NCBI GenBank assembly: GCA_045590535.1
Contig: JAZNRE010000030.1
Coordinates: 1-17,655 of the forward strand
Length of the DNA: 17,655 bases
Direction: 5' to 3'
Source: UMGS755 sp045590535
Lineage (GTDB): Bacteria > Bacillota > Clostridia > UBA1381 > UBA9506
The notes beneath the pieces were generated by a model. The model made no database searches and was not told the DNA's origin. It saw only the letters and a list, made by a program, of their open reading frames with translations. Positions 5,471-13,271 of this stretch are shown here, piece after piece. Made by a program: the position numbers and the translations under genes. Numbering within the stretch: the stretch's first letter is position 1; each line of letters opens with the position of its first letter.

Positions 5471-6850
5471 ATGGAGAAGAAAAGAGGTTCATTCACAGGC
5501 GGATTGGGTTTTGTTTTAGCAGCTGCTGGCTCGGCAGTAGGCTTGGGAAATCTGTGGCGGTTTCCTTACCTTGCGGCAAAGCATGGGGGCGGCGTGTTTT
5601 TATTTGTGTATATATTGCTGGCGCTCACCTTTGGCTTCACCCTTATGATCACCGAAATTGCCATTGGCCGCAAAACCGGTCGCAGTGCCATTCGCGCCTA
5701 TGCGCAATTGAATAAAAATTTTAAATTTTTAGGTTATCTTGCATCGGTCATTCCGTTCGTCATTTTTGCTTACTATTGTGTCATTGGCGGTTGGGTTATG
5801 AAATATATGGCCGATTTTATGATGGGTAACGGCATGCAAACCGTGGCGGATGGCTATTTTCAGGGGTTTATGACAAGCCTTTGGTCGCCAATTTTTTGGA
5901 TGGCGGTGTTTATGCTCATTAGTGCCGTCATTGTATATTTGGGCGTTGATAAGGGTGTCGAAAAATTTTCAAAAATCTTTATGCCGGTCCTGTTTGTTTT
6001 GATTATTGGTATTGCTGTTTTCACCATGACGCTAAAAGGTCCTCACGGAACAGCGTTTGAAGGTCTTGCCATTTACCTCATTCCCGATTTTACTGGCATG
6101 ACTGTTGGCAAGTTTTTCACGGTTTTGCTGGATGCAGCTGGACAAATTTTTTACTCCATGAGCATTGCCATGGGCATTATGATTACCTATGGTTCTTACA
6201 TGCCTAAAGACACAAACCTTGTGAAATCAGTTAATCAGATTGAAATATGCGATACGGGCGTGGCGCTACTTGCCGGAATGATTATGGTTCCCACTGTGTT
6301 TATCTTCCAGGGTGTAGCCGGGCTTGAACAATCCGGCCCCGGTCTTTTGTTTATTGCATTGCCCAAGGTCTTTGAGGCAATGGGCTTTGCCGGTAATTTT
6401 GTGGGCGTGGCGTTCTTTTTGTTGGTTGCTTTTGCAGCGCTTACATCTTCTGTATCGCTTCTTGAGGCTGTGGTTTCCATTGTGGTTGATCAGGTGCCCT
6501 CCTGCAGCCGTAAAAAAGCATGCACTTATGTGCTGGTGCTTTCTTTGGTATTAGCCTGCATCACCTGCTTGGGTTACAATGTATTCTATTTTGAATATAC
6601 CTTACCCAACGGTGTAACCGGACAGCTGTTAGACATTATGGATTATGTATCGAACAATGTGCTGATGCCTATTGTTGCCCTTGCAACCTGCATTTTGGCG
6701 GGTTGGGTTTTAAAACCGAAAGAGATGATTGATGAAATTAAAAGCAACGGCGAAAGCTTTGACAGAGAACGGATTTACGCCGTTATGCTTCGCTACATTG
6801 CGCCGTTCTTCTTGATTTTGATTTTCTTATCGGCGTTTCTCACGGCGTAA
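5471..6850 (+). CDS. Neurotransmitter:sodium symporter family (LeuT/MhsT-like) transporter
   Basis: The product is 459 aa, an Na+-coupled amino-acid-type uptake carrier of the cytoplasmic membrane. The ATG at 5471 follows GAGG at 5462-5465. The N-terminus has the family signature in order: GGLGFVLAAAGSAVGLGN then LWRFPYLAAKHGGGVF, which forms the unwound TM1 region with sodium and substrate contacts. TEIAIGRKTGR follows at the end of TM2. A later segment, AFAALTSSVSLLEAVVS (about 313-329), matches the TM8 sodium-site region. Length and hydrophobicity fit the shorter bacterial type with about 11 helices. The substrate is not determinable; hydrophobic or aromatic amino acids are usual for bacterial members. 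The gene has its own promoter and a 145-base leader. No clear terminator follows. Confidence 0.92.
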   Translation: MEKKRGSFTGGLGFVLAAAGSAVGLGNLWRFPYLAAKHGGGVFLFVYILLALTFGFTLMITEIAIGRKTGRSAIRAYAQLNKNFKFLGYLASVIPFVIFAYYCVIGGWVMKYMADFMMGNGMQTVADGYFQGFMTSLWSPIFWMAVFMLISAVIVYLGVDKGVEKFSKIFMPVLFVLIIGIAVFTMTLKGPHGTAFEGLAIYLIPDFTGMTVGKFFTVLLDAAGQIFYSMSIAMGIMITYGSYMPKDTNLVKSVNQIEICDTGVALLAGMIMVPTVFIFQGVAGLEQSGPGLLFIALPKVFEAMGFAGNFVGVAFFLLVAFAALTSSVSLLEAVVSIVVDQVPSCSRKKACTYVLVLSLVLACITCLGYNVFYFEYTLPNGVTGQLLDIMDYVSNNVLMPIVALATCILAGWVLKPKEMIDEIKSNGESFDRERIYAVMLRYIAPFFLILIFLSAFLTA

Positions 6851-6914
6851 AAAGCCTGCGAGATAGGTAAAAAATGTAGTATATGAAAAATTTGACAAAA
6901 TTTTAACAAAGTGC

Positions 6915-6943
6915 TTGCAATTATCAAATTTTTGTGGTACACT
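6915..6943 (+). promoter_or_regulatory. Promoter of the TM1266-like regulator
   Basis: TTGCAA at 6915-6920 and TACACT at 6938-6943 have a 17-base spacer and a TGG extended -10. A perfect TTGACA at 6892-6897 lies upstream but has no well-spaced -10 box. The predicted start, near 6950, falls just before the ribosome site GAGAGGGGA (6952-6960). Confidence 0.68.
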
Positions 6944-6966
6944 ATAGAAAAGAGAGGGGAAGCGTT

Positions 6967-7212
6967 ATGGAGACCCGCGTGGCAGTTATCAGCATCATTG
7001 TAGAAAAGCCGGACAGTATTGGGCGGCTCAATGAATTATTGCACGATTACGGCGCCTATATTATTGGTCGAATGGGCATTCCCTATCAGGTAAAGGGTAT
7101 TAACATCATCAGCGTTGCTATTGATGCACCGCAGGATGTGATTAACGCCTTAACAGGTAATTTGGGTAAGCTTGATGGCATTACCGCAAAAGCTGCCTAT
7201 TCCAAGGTTTAA
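6967..7212 (+). CDS. TM1266-like ACT-fold regulator of the [FeFe]-hydrogenase system
   Basis: The product is 81 aa. The ATG at 6967 follows GAGAGGGGA; a GTG upstream at 6934 lies inside the promoter and is rejected. The sequence fits a lone ACT-like fold: a strand (ETRVAVISIIVE), a helix (SIGRLNELLHDYG), a second strand with IIGRMGIPY, then INIISVAIDAPQDVINALTGNLGKLDGITAKAAYSK. This pattern belongs to the small family named after Thermotoga TM1266, annotated as a putative iron-only hydrogenase system regulator and typically found beside hydE, hydF and hydG. Here hydG and hydF follow directly, which supports the call. What it senses is not established, and no DNA-binding domain is visible, so it probably acts through another partner or by binding a ligand. 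Confidence 0.85.
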   Translation: METRVAVISIIVEKPDSIGRLNELLHDYGAYIIGRMGIPYQVKGINIISVAIDAPQDVINALTGNLGKLDGITAKAAYSKV

Positions 7213-7220
7213 ACAATTGA

Positions 7221-7341
7221 AAATCAAAAAATCCCTCTGACGCTAAAGCACAAGCTAAGGTGAAAGTGACGGATTGCGGAAATAGACCGTGCACGACTGC
7301 ATCTTTCACTTTCTGTGTGGAGGATGCAGTTTTTTTGATTT
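7221..7341 (+). promoter_or_regulatory. Attenuator-like element between the regulator gene and hydG
   Basis: AAATCAAAAAA (7221-7231) and TTTTTTGATTT (7331-7341) are an 11-bp perfect inverted repeat bounding 121 bases. Inside lies a 13-bp terminator stem (7297-7309 with 7317-7329). GAAAGTGA (7262-7269) is perfectly complementary to TCACTTTC (7306-7313), which overlaps the rising side and loop of that stem. The outer repeat would also take up the T tract. CGTGCACG at 7288-7295 is a palindrome. Mutually exclusive terminator and antiterminator pairings are the hallmark of transcription attenuators and riboswitches. I match it to no known riboswitch class. Confidence 0.45.
7297..7336 (+). terminator. 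Rho-independent terminator after the TM1266-like gene
   Basis: The 13-bp stem (7297-7309 with 7317-7329, three G-U pairs) closes on the loop TTTCTGT and is followed by seven T's. It controls read-through from the regulator gene into hydG. Confidence 0.85.
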
Positions 7342-7344
7342 AAA

Positions 7345-7373
7345 TTGTCAAAAATCTTGTTGCATTTTATAAT
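7345..7373 (+). promoter_or_regulatory. Promoter of the hydG-hydF unit
   Basis: TTGTCA at 7345-7350 and TATAAT at 7368-7373 have a 17-base spacer. It lies just downstream of the attenuator-like element, so hydG can be transcribed independently of the upstream gene. Confidence 0.8.
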
Positions 7374-7407
7374 ATGAAAGCATATAAAAAAGAAAGGGTG
7401 AATTCAA

Positions 7408-8853
7408 ATGGCAGTATATAATAAAAATTCCCGCAAGGCTGAGGAATTTATCAATCATGAAGAAATTTTGGCAACACTTGCCTATGCCGAAGAGCATAAA
7501 AATGATGTGGAGCTGATTGACAGCATTTTGGAAAAGGCAAGACCGAGAAAAACTGAAACCGGTGTTCATTGTGAGGGTCTGTCTCACAGAGAGGCGTCTG
7601 TGCTTTTGGCTTGTGAAATTCCTGAAAAAATTGAGGAAATGTATAAAATTGCCGAAGAAATTAAATTGGCTTTTTATGGCAAGCGCATTGTTATGTTTGC
7701 GCCTCTTTACTTGTCTAACTATTGCGTTAACGGCTGTGTTTACTGCCCCTATCATTTGCAGAATAAAACCATTCCCCGCAAAAAGCTGACCCAGGATGAG
7801 GTTCGTGCCGAAGTTATTGCTCTGCAGGATATGGGTCATAAACGGCTTGCCATCGAGGCAGGTGAGCACCCTGTTCACAACCCCATTGAATATATTTTGG
7901 AGTGCATTAAAACCATTTACAGCGTGCACCACAAAAATGGTGATATCCGTCGTGTGAATGTCAACATTGCCGCCACCACGGTGGAAAACTATCGCAAGCT
8001 GAAAGAGGCCGGCATTGGCACTTACATTCTGTTTCAGGAAACCTATCATAAAGAAAGCTATGAGGTTCTGCATCCCACCGGTCCGAAGCATGACTATAAC
8101 TACCACACAGAAGCTATGGACAGAGCCATGGATGGTGGCATTGACGATGTGGGACTGGGCGTTTTGTTTGGCCTTGAGCTTTATAAATATGAATTTGCAG
8201 GTCTTTTAATGCATGCCGAGCATTTAGAGGCGGTTCACGGTGTGGGTCCTCACACCATCAGCGTTCCCCGCTTAAAACGCGCCGATGACATTGACCCTGA
8301 TGCTTTTGATAATGGTATTTCTGATGAAATCTTTACCAAAATTATTGCCTGCATCCGCATGGCTGTACCTTATACGGGTATGATTATTTCCACTCGTGAG
8401 TCCGAAGAAGTGCGGGCAAAGGCTTTGCGGGTGGGTATTTCGCAAATCAGCGGCGGCTCCAGAACCTCGGTGGGCGGTTACACAGAAGAAGAACGCCCCC
8501 ATGATACAGAGCAGTTTGATGTTTCGGACCAGCGCACCTTGGATGAAGTGGTTTGCTGGTTGATTAAAATGGGCTTCATTCCCTCTTTCTGCACCGCCTG
8601 CTACCGGGAGGGCAGAACGGGTGACCGTTTTATGAGCCTTTTAAGAACAGGACAGCTTTGCAATGTATGCCAGCCCAATGCGCTCATCACTTTGAAAGAG
8701 TTTGCAACGGATTATGGCACAGAACCCACAAAAAAAGCAGCTGAAGAGCTGATTGCAAAAGAACTTGAAACCATTAAAAACGAAAAAGTTCGTGCTTCGA
8801 CAGAGAAGTTTTTACAAGCGATTGAAGACGGAAAGCGTGATTTCCGCTTCTAA
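7408..8853 (+). CDS. hydG: [FeFe]-hydrogenase H-cluster maturase HydG (radical SAM tyrosine lyase)
   Basis: The product is 481 aa, full length for HydG. It cleaves tyrosine by radical SAM chemistry to supply CO and CN- as an Fe(CO)2(CN) synthon for the hydrogenase active site. The ATG at 7408 follows AAAGGG. The radical SAM cluster motif CX3CX2C is at C106, C110 and C113 (CVNGCVYC). The HydG-specific C-terminal cluster motif CX2CX22C is at C395, C398 and C421, which separates HydG from the thiazole enzyme ThiH. GGSRTSVGGY (359 region) and the N-terminal helical part also fit. The stop codon merges with the ribosome site of hydF 13 bases further on, so the two are co-transcribed. Neither hydE nor a hydrogenase large subunit is present in the window. 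Confidence 0.97.
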   Translation: MAVYNKNSRKAEEFINHEEILATLAYAEEHKNDVELIDSILEKARPRKTETGVHCEGLSHREASVLLACEIPEKIEEMYKIAEEIKLAFYGKRIVMFAPLYLSNYCVNGCVYCPYHLQNKTIPRKKLTQDEVRAEVIALQDMGHKRLAIEAGEHPVHNPIEYILECIKTIYSVHHKNGDIRRVNVNIAATTVENYRKLKEAGIGTYILFQETYHKESYEVLHPTGPKHDYNYHTEAMDRAMDGGIDDVGLGVLFGLELYKYEFAGLLMHAEHLEAVHGVGPHTISVPRLKRADDIDPDAFDNGISDEIFTKIIACIRMAVPYTGMIISTRESEEVRAKALRVGISQISGGSRTSVGGYTEEERPHDTEQFDVSDQRTLDEVVCWLIKMGFIPSFCTACYREGRTGDRFMSLLRTGQLCNVCQPNALITLKEFATDYGTEPTKKAAEELIAKELETIKNEKVRASTEKFLQAIEDGKRDFRF

Positions 8854-8866
8854 GGAGGCTAAAACC

Positions 8867-10066
8867 ATGCATACAACAACTCTCAATCAAACACCTTCGG
8901 CAATGCGCCTTACCATTGGTTTTTTCGGGCGCACCAACAGCGGTAAATCTTCCCTTTTAAATGCATTGGCAGGGCAGGAGGTTTCTTTGGTTTCTGCCGT
9001 TTCGGGCACCACTACCGACCCGGTGGCAAAACCCATTGAAATCTATCCGTTAGGTCCTTGTGTGCTTCTTGATACAGCTGGCTTTGGCGATGAAACAGAG
9101 CTGGGTGCTTTGCGCATGAAGCGAACTCTTGAGGCTATGGATAAAACCCATGTGGCACTTTTGGTGCTTGCGCCCGATAATGAAGATTTTAAAGAAGAGC
9201 AGGCTTTGCTTGCAGCCCTGCAAAAGAGAAACATCCCCGTGATTGTAGTGCAAAATCAGACCGATCGCATTCAAAATGCAGAGAGCCGGCTTTTGCAAGT
9301 GGAAAAGGCCCTATCCCAAAAGGCGATTTTAGTCAGTGCCAAAGAGGGCAGGGGGCTCTCACTTTTAAAGGAAGAGCTGGTGAAAAAAGCGCCTGCCGAT
9401 TTTGAAAATGAGAGCATTGTGGGTCACTTGGTTAAAGAAAATGACCGGGTGCTGCTTGTGATGCCTCAGGATATTCAGGCACCAAAGGGACGGTTAATTT
9501 TGCCGCAGGTACAGGTGATTCGCGATTTGTTAGACCACGGTGCTGTGGTTACTTGCGTCACACCGGCGCAGCTGCCGGCGGCTCTTTTGGATAAAACGCC
9601 GGATTTAATCATAACCGATTCGCAGGTGTTCCCCCATGTGTATGAACAAAAGCCGGCCAAAAGCCGCCTCACCTCTTTTTCAGTGTTGCTTGCCCGGTAT
9701 AAAGGGGATATTGATGCCTATGTGAAGGGTGCGGCAGCGGTGCACAGTTTAAAAGCCGGTGACAAGGTGCTAATAGCTGAGGCCTGCAGCCATCAGCCAT
9801 TAGATAGCGACATTGGTCGGGTTAAAATTCCCAATTTAATACACAAAAAGCTGCACCCAGGTATAGAGGTGCAGGTTGTTTCGGGGCATGATTTCCCCGA
9901 GGACCTTTCCCCTTATGCCTTGGTGATTCATTGCGGTGGCTGCATGTTTGGCAGACGCCAGGTGATGAGCCGCGTTATGCGGGCAGTGGAGCAAAATATA
10001 CCCATCACCAATTATGGTATTTTTTTAGCCGAAATGTCTGGCATTTTGGATAAGGTGGTTATGTAA
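8867..10066 (+). CDS. hydF: [FeFe]-hydrogenase maturation GTPase and scaffold HydF
   Basis: The product is 399 aa. I chose the ATG at 8867, preceded by AAGGAGG at 8852-8858; the frame stays open further upstream into hydG but has no site there. HydF assembles the 2Fe subcluster and delivers it to the hydrogenase. Residues 14-165 are a Ras-like GTPase domain: P-loop GRTNSGKS (21-28), TTTDP (48-52), DTAG (69-72) and NQTD (130-133) in place of the usual NKxD. A central dimerisation region follows. The C-terminal cluster domain has the HydF ligands C307, H309, H355, C356 and C359 in the pattern CxH, 45 residues, HCxxC. All expected cluster residues are present, so the protein should be functional. 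Confidence 0.97.
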   Translation: MHTTTLNQTPSAMRLTIGFFGRTNSGKSSLLNALAGQEVSLVSAVSGTTTDPVAKPIEIYPLGPCVLLDTAGFGDETELGALRMKRTLEAMDKTHVALLVLAPDNEDFKEEQALLAALQKRNIPVIVVQNQTDRIQNAESRLLQVEKALSQKAILVSAKEGRGLSLLKEELVKKAPADFENESIVGHLVKENDRVLLVMPQDIQAPKGRLILPQVQVIRDLLDHGAVVTCVTPAQLPAALLDKTPDLIITDSQVFPHVYEQKPAKSRLTSFSVLLARYKGDIDAYVKGAAAVHSLKAGDKVLIAEACSHQPLDSDIGRVKIPNLIHKKLHPGIEVQVVSGHDFPEDLSPYALVIHCGGCMFGRRQVMSRVMRAVEQNIPITNYGIFLAEMSGILDKVVM

Positions 10067-10103
10067 AACCGATTACGGTCAATACGCAGAAAGGAGTTTG
10101 CCC

Positions 10104-11477
10104 ATGATTCTTGATATGCTGAAAGAACACAATAAGCGGGAAACCGCGTCCTTTCATATGCCCGGACACAAAAACGGAAACGGATTTTTGGGTACGGCCA
10201 TAGAGAGCCCCTTATTTGCCTTTGACACAACCGAGCTTTGTGATACCGATGCACTCATACAGCCAAGCGGAGCTATTTTAGAGGCAGAGAAAAAAGCCGC
10301 AGCACTGTATGGTGCTCGCCACAGCTTTTATTTGGTAAACGGCTCCACCGGTGGCGTTTTGGCTATGCTTTATGCCGCTTTTTCAGCAGGGGATACGGTG
10401 CTTGTGGACCGCAACTGTCATCAATCGGTGCTCCACGGCTTTATGCTGTTGGGTGTTCATCCGGTTTACATTATGCCAAGAGCATCAAGGCTCCCGGGAC
10501 TTCCCGGGGTGGTGGCGGCAGAAGATGTGCGGTCGGCGCTTGATGAATACCCCGAGGCAAAAGGCTTGGTCATCACCAGTCCCACCTATTATGGGGAAGT
10601 GGCTGATTTGTGCGCTATTTCCAAAATTCTTCATGACCATGGCGCTCTTTTATTGGTGGATGAGGCCCATGGCGCTCACTTTCCTTTTTCAAAGGCGTTT
10701 CCCAAAACGGCGATGGAGCAGGGAGCTGATTTAAGCGTTACCAGTCTTCACAAAACAATGCCGGCGCCCAATCAGACGGCGCTACTACATATGAGTGGCA
10801 CTTTTGAAACCGACACGGTGCGAAAAGCGGTGAACATATTCCAGACCAGCAGCCCGTCCTATCTGCTTTTGGCGGCTATGGAACAGGCGTTATGCTTTGG
10901 TGCAGAGCAGGGTGCAGCTAAAACGGAGGAAATCCTTGCAAGCCTTTCGCAAATTGATTGCCCCCGCCTTGACGACCCCTTTAAATTGTTGCCGACCTTT
11001 TGTTATGAAGATTTTTCTCCTCATGATGCCGAGCGTGTCTTTCGGGAAAAGTTTGGCATTTATGCCGAGATGACTACCCCTTGCGGTCTTCTTTTAATGG
11101 CATCCTGGTGCAATACAAAAGAAGATATACACTTGCTGCAAAAAGCCATGGCGTATTGCAACGGTCTTTCAAAAGGAGAAGAAGTAGCTCCGGTGCCATA
11201 TAGCCCCCGAAGAACCTGGAGCAAAAGCCTGATGCCTTTATCAGAGTTAAAGAAAGCTCCCACAGAAGAAGTGCCTTTTGAAGAGGCAAAGGGACGCATT
11301 TGTGCTGCGCCTGTATCGGCCTTTCCGCCCTGCATTCCCATACTGTTGCCGGGTGAACAAATTGAGGCAGAAGAAATGGAGCAGCTGCTATGGCTTAAAA
11401 AGCAAGGCGCCACCATTACAGGCGGCGGAGAAAGAGTCGCAGTTTTGTGCGAATCTGCCGCACTCAAAAAAATGTAA
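10104..11477 (+). CDS. PLP-dependent Orn/Lys/Arg-type decarboxylase
   Basis: The product is 457 aa. The ATG at 10104 is preferred over an in-frame TTG at 10098 because AAAGGAG (10090-10096) lies seven bases before it. The fold-type I PLP domain shows HMPGHKNG (18-25), LVNGSTGG (77-84), DEAHGAH (186-192, Asp binding the pyridine nitrogen), and SLHKTMPAPNQTA with K217 as the expected Schiff-base lysine. A smaller C-terminal domain follows. Size and motifs fit the short Gram-positive decarboxylases related to SpeA and YaaO of Bacillus. Which amino acid is used (arginine, lysine or ornithine) cannot be told by eye. It begins 37 bases after hydF with no terminator between, so it is probably the third gene of that unit. 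It may make a polyamine precursor or serve acid tolerance. Confidence 0.88.
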   Translation: MILDMLKEHNKRETASFHMPGHKNGNGFLGTAIESPLFAFDTTELCDTDALIQPSGAILEAEKKAAALYGARHSFYLVNGSTGGVLAMLYAAFSAGDTVLVDRNCHQSVLHGFMLLGVHPVYIMPRASRLPGLPGVVAAEDVRSALDEYPEAKGLVITSPTYYGEVADLCAISKILHDHGALLLVDEAHGAHFPFSKAFPKTAMEQGADLSVTSLHKTMPAPNQTALLHMSGTFETDTVRKAVNIFQTSSPSYLLLAAMEQALCFGAEQGAAKTEEILASLSQIDCPRLDDPFKLLPTFCYEDFSPHDAERVFREKFGIYAEMTTPCGLLLMASWCNTKEDIHLLQKAMAYCNGLSKGEEVAPVPYSPRRTWSKSLMPLSELKKAPTEEVPFEEAKGRICAAPVSAFPPCIPILLPGEQIEAEEMEQLLWLKKQGATITGGGERVAVLCESAALKKM

Positions 11478-11495
11478 AAAAATGTTGGAAATAAA

Positions 11496-11524
11496 TTGAC
11501 ATATCAAAAAAATTGATGTATAAT
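11496..11524 (+). promoter_or_regulatory. Consensus promoter of the glutamate dehydrogenase gene
   Basis: TTGACA at 11496-11501 and TATAAT at 11519-11524 are both perfect, with a 17-base spacer. This predicts strong transcription and a leader of about 125 bases. Confidence 0.92.
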
Positions 11525-11550
11525 ATAAAAAGATTTTATCCGAAGGCTAA

Positions 11551-11626
11551 TTTTGGCATGGTCGAAATGAGCCCAAAAGGCATAATAATAAGTATAAAAC
11601 AATGCAGCGTGAAACGCTTTGCATTG
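11551..11626 (+). promoter_or_regulatory. Structured leader of glutamate dehydrogenase mRNA
   Basis: Two stem-loops lie between promoter and gene. TTTTGG (11551-11556) pairs with CCAAAA (11573-11578). A stronger hairpin at 11600-11626 has 11 bp with a 2-base bulge and a GAA loop. No T tract follows either, so they are not terminators. They could stabilise the mRNA or regulate it. I recognise no riboswitch class. Confidence 0.35.
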
Positions 11627-11656
11627 GGTAAATAAAGAAAGGAAGTTTGGTTTATC

Positions 11657-12910
11657 ATGGCTTACGATCCCTATCAAAATGTATTGCAGGTGCTTGACAC
11701 AGCCGGTAAAATGCTGGGCTATGCACCGAGCGAATATGAAACCTTAAAGCATCCTGAAAGAGAGCTTAAGGTGTCTGTTCCTGTTGAAATGGATGACGGA
11801 ACCGTTCGTGTTTTTGAAGGTTACCGCGTTCAGCATTCAACGGTTAGAGGTCCGGCTAAAGGCGGCATTCGTTATCATCAGAATGTTGATATTAACGAGG
11901 TTAAAGCATTGGCTGCCTGGATGACCTTTAAGTGCGCCGTTGTTAACATCCCTTATGGCGGCGGTAAAGGCGGCATCATTGTTAACCCCTCTGAACTGTC
12001 AAAAGGCGAACTGTGCCGCATGACAAGACGGTTTACCACTATGATTTCTCCTATTATTGGTCCTGACCAGGATGTTCCCGCACCGGATGTTGGAACAAAC
12101 GGCGAAGTTATGGGCTGGATTATGGATACCTATAGTTTGCTTAAAAATCACAGCGTTCCCGGTGTTGTTACCGGTAAGCCTATCGGCATTGGCGGTTCTT
12201 TAGGTCGCTTAGAAGCAACAGGCCGTGGCATTATGCTCACAACAAAACATATTTTAGAAAAACTGGGCAAAAAGCTGTCTGAATCCACCATTGCTGTTCA
12301 AGGCATGGGTAATGTGGGCAGCATCACAGCAAAGCTTGTTTCCGCTGAAGGCGGTCGCGTGGTGGCTGTCAGTGATGTATCCGGCGGTATTTATAAAGAA
12401 GACGGTTTGGATATTCCCGCTATTTTGGCACACATCTCGGTTCGCGGTCAGCTTTTAGACAGCTATGAAGAAGCAGGCATGAAGCGCATCAGCAATGGTG
12501 AGCTGTTAGAACTGCCTGTAGACATTTTAGTGCCTGCGGCTTTAGAAAATCAGATCAATGCCGGCAATGCCGATAAAATTCAGGCAAAACTCATTGTGGA
12601 AGGTGCGAACGGTCCTACCACTGTTGAGGCCGATGAAATTTTAGCGAAAAAAGGCATTACTTTAGTACCGGATATTTTAGCCAACGCCGGTGGTGTTGCT
12701 GTTTCTTACTTTGAATGGGTGCAGAACCTGCAGTCTATGTACTGGACTGAAGAAGAGGTTAACTCCCGTCTTGAAGGCGTTATGAAACGCGCATTTGAAG
12801 AAGTTTATGAAACCGCAAAAGAATATAACACCAGCATGCGTATGGGCGCTTACTTAGTGGCTGTTCGCCGTGTTGTTGAAGCCAACAAAATGCGTGGCTT
12901 GTGGCCCTGA
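11657..12910 (+). CDS. gdhA: Glutamate dehydrogenase (NAD-type, catabolic)
   Basis: The product is 417 aa and catalyses reversible oxidative deamination of glutamate to 2-oxoglutarate and ammonia in the cytoplasm. The ATG at 11657 follows AAAGGAAG with a rather long spacing of about 11 bases. Catalytic-domain motifs are K68 in AKGGIRYH, the catalytic lysine K104 in GGGKGG (101-106), and D144 in PAPDVGT. The Rossmann motif GMGNVG is at 216-221, and Asp240 follows the second strand, which suggests NAD rather than NADP. Length fits the roughly 420-residue hexameric enzymes (RocG/GudB type). A consensus promoter and a strong terminator frame it as a single-gene, highly expressed unit. In a fermenting clostridium it would couple amino-acid oxidation to NADH supply. 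Confidence 0.95.
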   Translation: MAYDPYQNVLQVLDTAGKMLGYAPSEYETLKHPERELKVSVPVEMDDGTVRVFEGYRVQHSTVRGPAKGGIRYHQNVDINEVKALAAWMTFKCAVVNIPYGGGKGGIIVNPSELSKGELCRMTRRFTTMISPIIGPDQDVPAPDVGTNGEVMGWIMDTYSLLKNHSVPGVVTGKPIGIGGSLGRLEATGRGIMLTTKHILEKLGKKLSESTIAVQGMGNVGSITAKLVSAEGGRVVAVSDVSGGIYKEDGLDIPAILAHISVRGQLLDSYEEAGMKRISNGELLELPVDILVPAALENQINAGNADKIQAKLIVEGANGPTTVEADEILAKKGITLVPDILANAGGVAVSYFEWVQNLQSMYWTEEEVNSRLEGVMKRAFEEVYETAKEYNTSMRMGAYLVAVRRVVEANKMRGLWP

Positions 12911-12932
12911 TTGATACCGTAAGCAGGATAAT

Positions 12933-12972
12933 AGCCAGCAGCTCTCTTTTAAAAGAGCTGTTGGCTGTTTTT
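12933..12972 (+). terminator. Terminator of glutamate dehydrogenase
   Basis: AGCCAGCAGCTCT (12933-12945) pairs with AGAGCTGTTGGCT (12954-12966, one G-U pair), followed by GTTTTTA. Confidence 0.92.
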
Positions 12973-13059
12973 ATATGGAAAAAGAAAAACCTTTTGTTTT
13001 TTTGTGAGAAACGATAGGAAAAAGAATATATTTTTATAGGAAATTTTTAAGAAATTTTA

Positions 13060-13088
13060 TAGACATCAGTTGAAAGGTATGTTATAAT
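13060..13088 (+). promoter_or_regulatory. Promoter of methylglyoxal synthase
   Basis: TAGACA at 13060-13065 and TATAAT at 13083-13088 have a 17-base spacer and a TGT extended -10. The start should lie near 13095, about 150 bases before the mgsA start codon. The rest of the 12973-13059 gap is AT-rich, with nothing recognisable. Confidence 0.78.
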
Positions 13089-13100
13089 AAAAGAGATGGA

Positions 13101-13271
13101 ATGTATCCCTTTTTCCGTTACGAAATTTACAATTTGGTAGCAGGGGTTGTGCCGGGTGCTTTTATGCATTACATGAAAAGAGCCGTGAGCATTGACCCAA
13201 ACAGTCGCAACAAGCATTACAACAGAAAAGAAGGGAAGGAAAGCTGTGAACATTGCGCTCATTGCCCATGA
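13101..13271 (+). CDS. Possible 56-codon small ORF in the mgsA leader
   Basis: An open frame from ATG 13101 to TGA 13269-13271 begins just after the predicted transcription start and overlaps the first 26 bases of mgsA in another frame. The peptide would start MYPFFRYEIYNLV, continue with a moderately hydrophobic then basic stretch, and end with EHCAHCP, whose cysteines come only from the overlap with mgsA. The only purine-rich stretch before the ATG is a weak AGATGGA that may not even be transcribed, so initiation would be nearly leaderless. I recognise no family. It could be a translated leader coupled to mgsA, or chance. Confidence 0.22.
   Translation: MYPFFRYEIYNLVAGVVPGAFMHYMKRAVSIDPNSRNKHYNRKEGKESCEHCAHCP

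Noticed and set aside
7221..7341. Known riboswitch class (c-di-GMP, SAM, cobalamin, THF, ZTP, glycine and others considered)
   Set aside because: None of the consensus cores I know appears, so it is reported only as an unassigned attenuator-like element.
7348..8106. Minus-strand frame of 252 codons opposite hydG
   Set aside because: It is a shadow of hydG, which has all its catalytic motifs in the plus frame. It has no ribosome site and low-complexity Asn/Phe-rich content.
8753..8866. Longer hydF start inside hydG
   Set aside because: The 38 extra residues are hydG sequence read in another frame; the ATG at 8867 has an ideal ribosome site.
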